Source of the DNA: Thiopontia sp964344435
GTDB lineage: Bacteria; Pseudomonadota; Gammaproteobacteria; GCF-002020875
Direction: 5' to 3'
Assembly: GCA_964344435.1 (NCBI GenBank)
Contig: CAYFNH010000010.1
Span: 1-36,907 of the forward strand
DNA: 36,907 bases
Under the pieces are notes generated by a model that did no database searches, had not been told where the DNA came from, and saw nothing but the letters and a program-made list of their open reading frames with translations. This document shows, in pieces, positions 32,840-36,907 of this stretch; the first letter of the stretch is position 1; every line of letters starts with the position of its first letter. The position numbers were made by a program, and so were the translations under genes.

Positions 32840-32872
32840 GTTAACCTTCTACGAATAGTAAAGATGTGAGAG

Positions 32873-32906
32873 GAGTCCGGGTGTCGCAAGGCACTCGGGC
32901 TCTTTT
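32873..32906 (+). terminator. Intrinsic terminator of sat-aprBA region
   Basis: GAGTCCGGGTG (32873-32883) pairs with CACTCGGGCTC (32892-32902) through 11 bp including two G-U pairs, then TTTT. It lies 33 bases after aprA. Confidence 0.82.
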
Positions 32907-32983
32907 AACTTCTATATAATGCGCTTTTCGTTGCAGTACGTATCTGAAAGAGTGCATCCTATAGGAAAATATAAATCACCCAG

Positions 32984-33091
32984 AAAGTAATGGCAGTCCT
33001 GATCTGCGGCCGTCTGTGGGCAAGGATGCCCACAGTCGAGCGACACAGGGATGTGCTTGAGCGTGTCGCAGTCAGGAGCTGCCATTACTTT
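32984..33091. repeat. Cloverleaf-like inverted-repeat element (possible structured RNA or miniature mobile element)
   Basis: Outer arms of 13 bp, perfect (32984-32996 with 33079-33091), continue into 6 more pairs (32997-33002 with 33072-33077) past one bulged G at 33078. Inside are two perfect hairpins: 8 bp (33014-33021 with 33028-33035, loop AAGGAT) and 7 bp (33040-33046 with 33063-33069). The 108 bases could fold as a multibranched RNA or a DNA cruciform. It lies between the aprA terminator and the Cys-cluster gene, 61 bases before that ATG. No second copy is seen in the window, no ORF fits, and I recognise no RNA family. Confidence 0.8.
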
Positions 33092-33110
33092 TGAAATCAT
33101 TGATAGTTTT

Positions 33111-33128
33111 GCCCCGAAATGACGGGGC
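33111..33128 (+). promoter_or_regulatory. Small hairpin in leader of the Cys-cluster gene
   Basis: GCCCCG and CGGGGC pair around AAATGA, ending about 24 bases before the ATG at 33153. The rest of the interval 32907-32983 is AT-rich with TATAAT at 32915-32920 but no matching -35, so the promoter of the downstream gene is unresolved. Confidence 0.4.
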
Positions 33129-33152
33129 CAATCGTTGAAGAGGTAATAAACG

Positions 33153-34106
33153 ATGACCATGCAGACCCCTTTTGAGCTTCCGGTCAACAGTCCGGCCGTA
33201 CCCACACAGCTTGATGGCAAGGCGAAGATCCAATTCCGCTGCCACAAGGATGTGGAGTGCTTCAATGAGTGCTGCCGCCAGGCCGATATCCCGCTGACCT
33301 CCTATGATGTGATTCGTCTCAAGGGGCATCTGGGGATCAGCTCGACTGAATTTCTCAAGGAGTACACCTATCCGTTCGAGATGGACAATGACCGTCTGCC
33401 CGGGGTGAAATTGCGCCACCAGGGTGATACCACCACCTGCATGTTCATGAATGAGGAGGGGTGTGGGGTTTACGAGAATCGTCCGATGGCCTGCCGCTAC
33501 TATCCGGTGGGACACCTCTCGCTGCGCAAGCAGGATGTGTGGGCAGAAGAGGAGCACTACTTTCTGGTCAAGGAGCCCTACTGCAAGGGGCACGAAGAGG
33601 ATCGTGAACTGACCATTGATGAGTATCGTGAGGAGCAGCAGGTGGTAGAGTTTGACAAGAACTCCCACATGTATCGCCGTATGATCCTGAAGAAGAAATC
33701 GGGTGGGCCAGCCATTGGAACGCTGTCGAAGAACAGCCTCAGCTTCTACTTCATGGCCACTTACGATATCGACCGCTTCCGTGATTTTGTCCTCTCCGAA
33801 GGGTTTGAAAAGGTCTACGATATTCCCGAGGATGAGCTGGTTGAGGCGATCAAGGATGATATGTTGCTGCTCGAGCTGGGAGATAAAATCATGCGCCAGG
33901 TCTTCTTTGGTGAACAGCTGGTCAAGCAGCGAGAGGGGGCCTGGGAAGAGCGCTCCGAGGCGCGTAAACATATCTGGGATCAGCGTATCCAGGAGGCGAC
34001 GGATGCTCGCCACAAGCGCGAGCAGGATATGTATACCGTAGACAACGAAGATTCTCCGGTAACCGGGTTCTGTCCGGATGGTACCTGTGGAACCAACGAT
34101 CCGTAG
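33153..34106 (+). CDS. YkgJ-like Cys-cluster (Fe/Zn-binding) protein
   Basis: 317-residue cytoplasmic protein with the YkgJ/CxxCxxCC-type metal-binding region in its first half: FRCHKDVECFNECCRQ, then TTTCMFMNEEGCGVY, RPMACRYYPVG and EPYCKGHE. Members are thought to bind zinc or an Fe-S cluster; the function is unknown. The second half is helical and charged without a recognised domain, and the tail ends FCPDGTCGTNDP with two further cysteines. GAGG lies 9 nt before the ATG. It follows aprA and the cloverleaf element, but the aprA terminator separates them, so a role in sulfur oxidation is only suggested by position. Confidence 0.85.
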   Translation: MTMQTPFELPVNSPAVPTQLDGKAKIQFRCHKDVECFNECCRQADIPLTSYDVIRLKGHLGISSTEFLKEYTYPFEMDNDRLPGVKLRHQGDTTTCMFMNEEGCGVYENRPMACRYYPVGHLSLRKQDVWAEEEHYFLVKEPYCKGHEEDRELTIDEYREEQQVVEFDKNSHMYRRMILKKKSGGPAIGTLSKNSLSFYFMATYDIDRFRDFVLSEGFEKVYDIPEDELVEAIKDDMLLLELGDKIMRQVFFGEQLVKQREGAWEERSEARKHIWDQRIQEATDARHKREQDMYTVDNEDSPVTGFCPDGTCGTNDP

Positions 34107-34109
34107 TAA

Positions 34110-34148
34110 CTATTCAGCTCACCCCTGAATAGCTACTGTCATTTTTTT
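34110..34148 (+). terminator. Terminator after the Cys-cluster gene
   Basis: CTATTCAG (34110-34117) pairs perfectly with CTGAATAG (34125-34132), loop CTCACCC; a T7 tract follows 9 bases later. The gap before the T-run is longer than usual, so strength is uncertain. Confidence 0.6.
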
Positions 34149-34220
34149 ACAATTGTTGGGTAACCCCTGAAGTTACGATCCGTAGCAGGTAGGTTACAGA
34201 CGACTGCGTAGGGGGAGATA

Positions 34221-35015
34221 ATGAAACAGTATCTGGAGTTGATGCGCCATGTACGTGACCATGGCACGTTAAAAGAGGACCGTACCGGCACCGGTACCAC
34301 CAGCGTATTTGGCTACCAGATGCGTTTTGATCTGGCACAGGGGTTTCCACTGGTGACCACCAAGAAATGCCACCTCAAGTCGATTATCCACGAGCTGCTC
34401 TGGTTCCTCTCGGGGGATACCAATATTGCTTACCTGCAGGAGAACGGGGTACGGATCTGGAATGAGTGGGCCGATGAGAGTGGTGAGCTGGGGCCGGTAT
34501 ATGGTTCGCAGTGGCGCTCGTGGCCCACGGCTAACGGCTCATCGGTTGACCAGATCAGTCAGGTGGTTGATCAGATCAGGAATAACCCGGACTCGCGGCG
34601 TATTATCGTCTCGGCCTGGAACGTCGGTGAGATCGACAATATGGCACTGCCACCGTGCCACGCCTTTTTTCAGTTCTATGTGGCCGATGGCAAACTCTCC
34701 TGCCAGCTCTACCAGCGCAGTGCCGATATCTTCCTCGGTGTTCCGTTCAATATCGCCTCCTATGCGTTGTTGACGATGATGATGGCGCAGGTATGTGAGT
34801 TGGAGCTGGGTGAGTTTGTGCACACACTGGGAGATGCACACCTCTACTCCAACCATATGGAGCAGACCGAATTGCAGCTGAGTCGTGAGCCGTTTCCGCT
34901 GCCCCGGATGAAGATCAATCCACAGGTGAAGTCGATCTTCGACTTTACCTATGACGATTTTGAGCTGGTTGATTACCAGTCTCACCCCCATATCAAGGGG
35001 GTAGTCGCCGTATGA
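34221..35015 (+). CDS. thyA: Thymidylate synthase
   Basis: Methylates dUMP to dTMP using methylene-tetrahydrofolate. 264 residues, the E. coli-type length. Signatures: DRTGTGTTSVFG, FPLVTTKKCHLKSIIHELLWFL, catalytic C146 in MALPPCHAFFQFYV, and QRSADIFLGVPFNIASYALL plus the C-terminal HPHIKGVVAV that closes the site. GGGGGAG lies before the ATG. Overlaps folA by four bases (ATGA), coupling it to the enzyme that recycles its dihydrofolate product. dut at 15849 supplies dUMP. Confidence 0.98.
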   Translation: MKQYLELMRHVRDHGTLKEDRTGTGTTSVFGYQMRFDLAQGFPLVTTKKCHLKSIIHELLWFLSGDTNIAYLQENGVRIWNEWADESGELGPVYGSQWRSWPTANGSSVDQISQVVDQIRNNPDSRRIIVSAWNVGEIDNMALPPCHAFFQFYVADGKLSCQLYQRSADIFLGVPFNIASYALLTMMMAQVCELELGEFVHTLGDAHLYSNHMEQTELQLSREPFPLPRMKINPQVKSIFDFTYDDFELVDYQSHPHIKGVVAV

Positions 35016-35539
35016 GTGCAGCAGTGTCTCCCCGGATAACCCTGATTGCAGCGATGGCCAATGATCGGGTGATCGGTGTCAATAATACCCTGCCCTGGAA
35101 TTTACCGGCTGACATGAAGCACTTCAAAGCGCAGACCATGGGCAAGCCGATTCTGATGGGACGCAAGACCTATGACTCGATCGGACGGCCGCTACCGGGC
35201 AGGCACAACATCGTGGTGAGTCGAAATAGTGGTCTGCAGCTTGAGGGGTGTAGTGTGGTCTCCTCGGTCGATGCCGCACTCGAGGTAGCCGGTGAGGTAG
35301 CCGAGGTGATGGTGATGGGGGGGGCATCCTTCTACGAGCAGCTGTTGCCCCGGGCAGATCGATTGGTACTGACGCTGATTGATCTGGAGGTGGAGGGGGA
35401 TGCCTGGTTCCCCGCACTGGAGGAGGCAGAGTGGCGAGAGGTGAATCGTGAAGAGCATCAGGCCGATGAGAAAAACCGCTGGGCCTACACCTTTATCGAG
35501 TTTGAGCGCATTGTGCCGGAGTCTGCTACAGCGGGGTAA
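35012..35539 (+). CDS. folA: Dihydrofolate reductase
   Basis: Reduces dihydrofolate to tetrahydrofolate with NADPH, recycling the product of ThyA. 175 residues: ITLIAAMANDRVIGVNNTLPWNLPADMKHF with the catalytic Asp at about 34, PILMGRKTYDSIGRPLPGRHNIVVSRN for NADPH, and VMVMGGASFYEQLLPRADRLVLTLI. The order thyA-folA with translational coupling is common in gammaproteobacteria. Its end overlaps apaH convergently by 14 bases. Confidence 0.97.
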   Translation: MSAAVSPRITLIAAMANDRVIGVNNTLPWNLPADMKHFKAQTMGKPILMGRKTYDSIGRPLPGRHNIVVSRNSGLQLEGCSVVSSVDAALEVAGEVAEVMVMGGASFYEQLLPRADRLVLTLIDLEVEGDAWFPALEEAEWREVNREEHQADEKNRWAYTFIEFERIVPESATAG

Positions 35540-36359
35540 CTCTGCCCTGACAGTGTAGAGTGTGCCAGATCGGCGGCTCCACATCGATACGCAGGGCAGA
35601 GAGTTTTCCTCCCCAGAGACAGCCGGTATCGAGTGCGTAGACGCTCCCCATCTGGCGCGACTGCAGGGTAGACCAGTGCCCAAACAGAATGCGATTGCGA
35701 CGACTGGCGCGGGTGGGGACATCAAACCAGGGGAGGAGTTCACCGGCTTGTGAACCGACGGCACCCTTGTGCTTCAAGTCCAGTTTTCCATCGGCACTGC
35801 AGAAGCGTAAACGGGTAAAGCAGTTGGTGATGAAGCGCAGACGCTTGATCCCGTGCAGAGAGGCCTTCCAGCGCTTGGGTTTGTCGCCATACATCTTCTG
35901 CAGGAATTTCCGGTAGTCTGGACCTTGTAGTACCTTTTCCAGCTCATTGGCATGTTGCTTCGCCTCCGTTATCGACCACTGTGGTGGCAGGCCGGCGTGA
36001 ATCAGTGTGTATCCCAGCTGCTTGTCATGGTGAAGCAGTGGTCGGTGGCGTAACCAGTGAAGTAACGGGTCACGGTCCGGTGCCTGCAGGATGGGGCGCA
36101 GGGTATCAAATTTACTGCTGTAGCGCCGATCACCCTCGGCCAGAGCCAGCAGATGGAGGTCATGGTTTCCCAGAACCGTAATGGCTCGTTCGCCGAGGGA
36201 GCGGATGAAACGCAGGGTCTCCAGAGATTTTGGCCCACGGTTGACCAGATCTCCGGTGAACCAGAGGGTATCCTCTGTCGGATCAAACTTGAGCTGTTCG
36301 AGAAGCTGTAGCAGCTCGTCCAGACATCCTTGCAGGTCTCCAATGGCGTAGGTGGCCAT
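35526..36359 (-). CDS. apaH: Diadenosine tetraphosphatase ApaH
   Basis: Symmetrical bis(5'-nucleosyl)-tetraphosphatase that splits Ap4A into two ADP, and can remove Np4 caps from mRNA. 277 residues with the metallophosphatase blocks YAIGDLQGC, FTGDLVNRGP, TVLGNHDLHLLAL, LIHAGLPPQW and FGHWS that bind the two metals. It starts 2 bases after the uspA stop, so the pair is an operon of stress-related genes. It converges on folA. Confidence 0.96.
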   Translation of the reverse strand: MATYAIGDLQGCLDELLQLLEQLKFDPTEDTLWFTGDLVNRGPKSLETLRFIRSLGERAITVLGNHDLHLLALAEGDRRYSSKFDTLRPILQAPDRDPLLHWLRHRPLLHHDKQLGYTLIHAGLPPQWSITEAKQHANELEKVLQGPDYRKFLQKMYGDKPKRWKASLHGIKRLRFITNCFTRLRFCSADGKLDLKHKGAVGSQAGELLPWFDVPTRASRRNRILFGHWSTLQSRQMGSVYALDTGCLWGGKLSALRIDVEPPIWHTLHCQGRVTPL

Positions 36360-36361
36360 GA

Positions 36362-36796
36362 TTACTTCTGAGTGCGGACGGCGAGTACATCACAGTCGGC
36401 ATGGTGTAGCACACCATCGGCAGTAGAGCCGATCAGCAGAGACAGGCCATGGTGGCCATGGCTCCCAAGTATGATCAGGTCACAACCCCGTTCATTGGCA
36501 ACACGGACAATCTCATGTTTGGGGATACCCACCTCAACCACCGAATCAATATCAGGAAGGTTGAGGGATACAGCGCTGTTCAACAGTTTCTCCCTGGCTT
36601 GATTGGTCAGCTCCTGTTGCAGATCCAGGTTGGGCAGGTAGGCCTCTACATTGAATGTGTGTTGGTAATACTCAATGACATGAAGCAGTGTTACTCGGGC
36701 CTTGCAGGCGCTGGCGAGTTCGTGTGTCTGTTGAATCACCTGTTCACTGCTGGGTGAAAAATCGGTCGCCAGCAGGATGTTCTGGTAGAGAGGCAT
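36362..36796 (-). CDS. Universal stress protein UspA family
   Basis: Single-domain Usp of 144 residues. ILLATDFSPSSEQVI at the start and the ATP-binding GSHGHHGLSLLIGSTAD (G-x2-G-x9-G-S type) near the C-terminus indicate the ATP-binding subgroup; LLHVIEY forms the second strand. Physiological role: general stress survival, details unknown. GGAG lies 8 nt before the ATG. First gene of the uspA-apaH operon; the upstream region has two near-identical direct repeats. Confidence 0.93.
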   Translation of the reverse strand: MPLYQNILLATDFSPSSEQVIQQTHELASACKARVTLLHVIEYYQHTFNVEAYLPNLDLQQELTNQAREKLLNSAVSLNLPDIDSVVEVGIPKHEIVRVANERGCDLIILGSHGHHGLSLLIGSTADGVLHHADCDVLAVRTQK

Positions 36797-36827
36797 GGTT
36801 CAAATCTCCAGTTGATGCTGGTTGCTA

Positions 36828-36872
36828 TTATCACCAATTACTCGATGGTTTAAACCCGGATTATTCACCAAA
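36828..36872 (-). promoter_or_regulatory. Direct repeats upstream of the uspA-like gene
   Basis: Read on the - strand, TTGGTGAATAAT (36872-36861) and TTGGTGATAAT (36838-36828) are repeated 33-34 bases apart, about three helical turns, close to where a promoter is expected. They may be activator sites. No sigma-70 pair is certain. Confidence 0.4.
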
Positions 36873-36907
36873 TAACCCAAAAAATAGAGCGGCGCGCCCT
36901 TTATTTG

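Noticed and set aside
32984..33091. Cloverleaf element as a tRNA
   Set aside because: No T-loop TTCGAAT-type sequence, no CCA end, and arm lengths do not fit a tRNA.
32912..33265. 117-codon - strand frame across the cloverleaf element
   Set aside because: It runs antisense into the start of the Cys-cluster gene and encodes no recognisable domain; open by chance.

Overview
The window looks like a chromosomal segment of a chemolithoautotrophic, sulfur-oxidising gammaproteobacterium, free-living or symbiotic; I cannot name the species. Evidence for the lifestyle: a dissimilatory sulfur block (sat, then aprB and aprA), phosphoribulokinase for the Calvin cycle, a lone GlcF-type Fe-S protein, and a NarX/NarL-like nitrate-responsive pair. 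Evidence for the lineage: gammaproteobacterial gene neighbourhoods (pilC-pilD-coaE-zapD, slpA-ispH, coaBC-dut-algC-argB, rplM-rpsI, thyA-folA, apaH) and a ZapD gene.

Layout. 1-5684 is a complete-looking type II-C CRISPR-Cas locus: a 17-repeat array on the + strand (83-1176), then cas2, cas1 and cas9 on the - strand, and a tracrRNA gene that I identify at about 5578-5684 on the + strand, divergent from cas9 and antisense to its leader. Every repeat ends in a -10-like hexamer with a -35-like hexamer 16 bp upstream, so each repeat can carry its own crRNA promoter, as in Neisseria. 5812-9392 holds argJ, a Nudix/thiamine-phosphate-synthase-like fusion, zapD and coaE. 9395-13888 holds type IV pilus genes (pilD, pilC, two pilins) around slpA-ispH. 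13875-18591 holds radC, then coaBC-dut-algC-argB. 18649-20606 encodes two membrane transporters (TSUP permease, NhaA).

20711-23864 holds prk, a GlcF-like protein, a small [2Fe-2S] ferredoxin and an alpha/beta hydrolase. 23883-24980 is a ribosomal protein operon (rplM-rpsI) followed by tRNA-Gln(CTG) and a terminator. 25030-27228 is a NarX/NarL-like two-component pair. 27251-27382 holds a candidate small RNA with its own promoter and terminator. 27508-28568 holds a solitary iscU, a MoaD-like protein lacking the usual C-terminal diglycine, and an unrecognised Cys-containing protein.

28929-32839 is sat-aprB-aprA, the pathway that oxidises sulfite to sulfate through APS with ATP formation; no aprM or qmo genes adjoin it. 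An elaborate cloverleaf-like inverted-repeat element (32984-33091) lies between aprA and a YkgJ-like Cys-cluster protein. The end of the window holds thyA-folA and, convergently, uspA-apaH.

The parts most worth a second look are the tracrRNA/repeat-promoter architecture, the cloverleaf element beside aprA, the candidate sRNA with an exposed anti-Shine-Dalgarno loop, and the diglycine-less MoaD-like protein.
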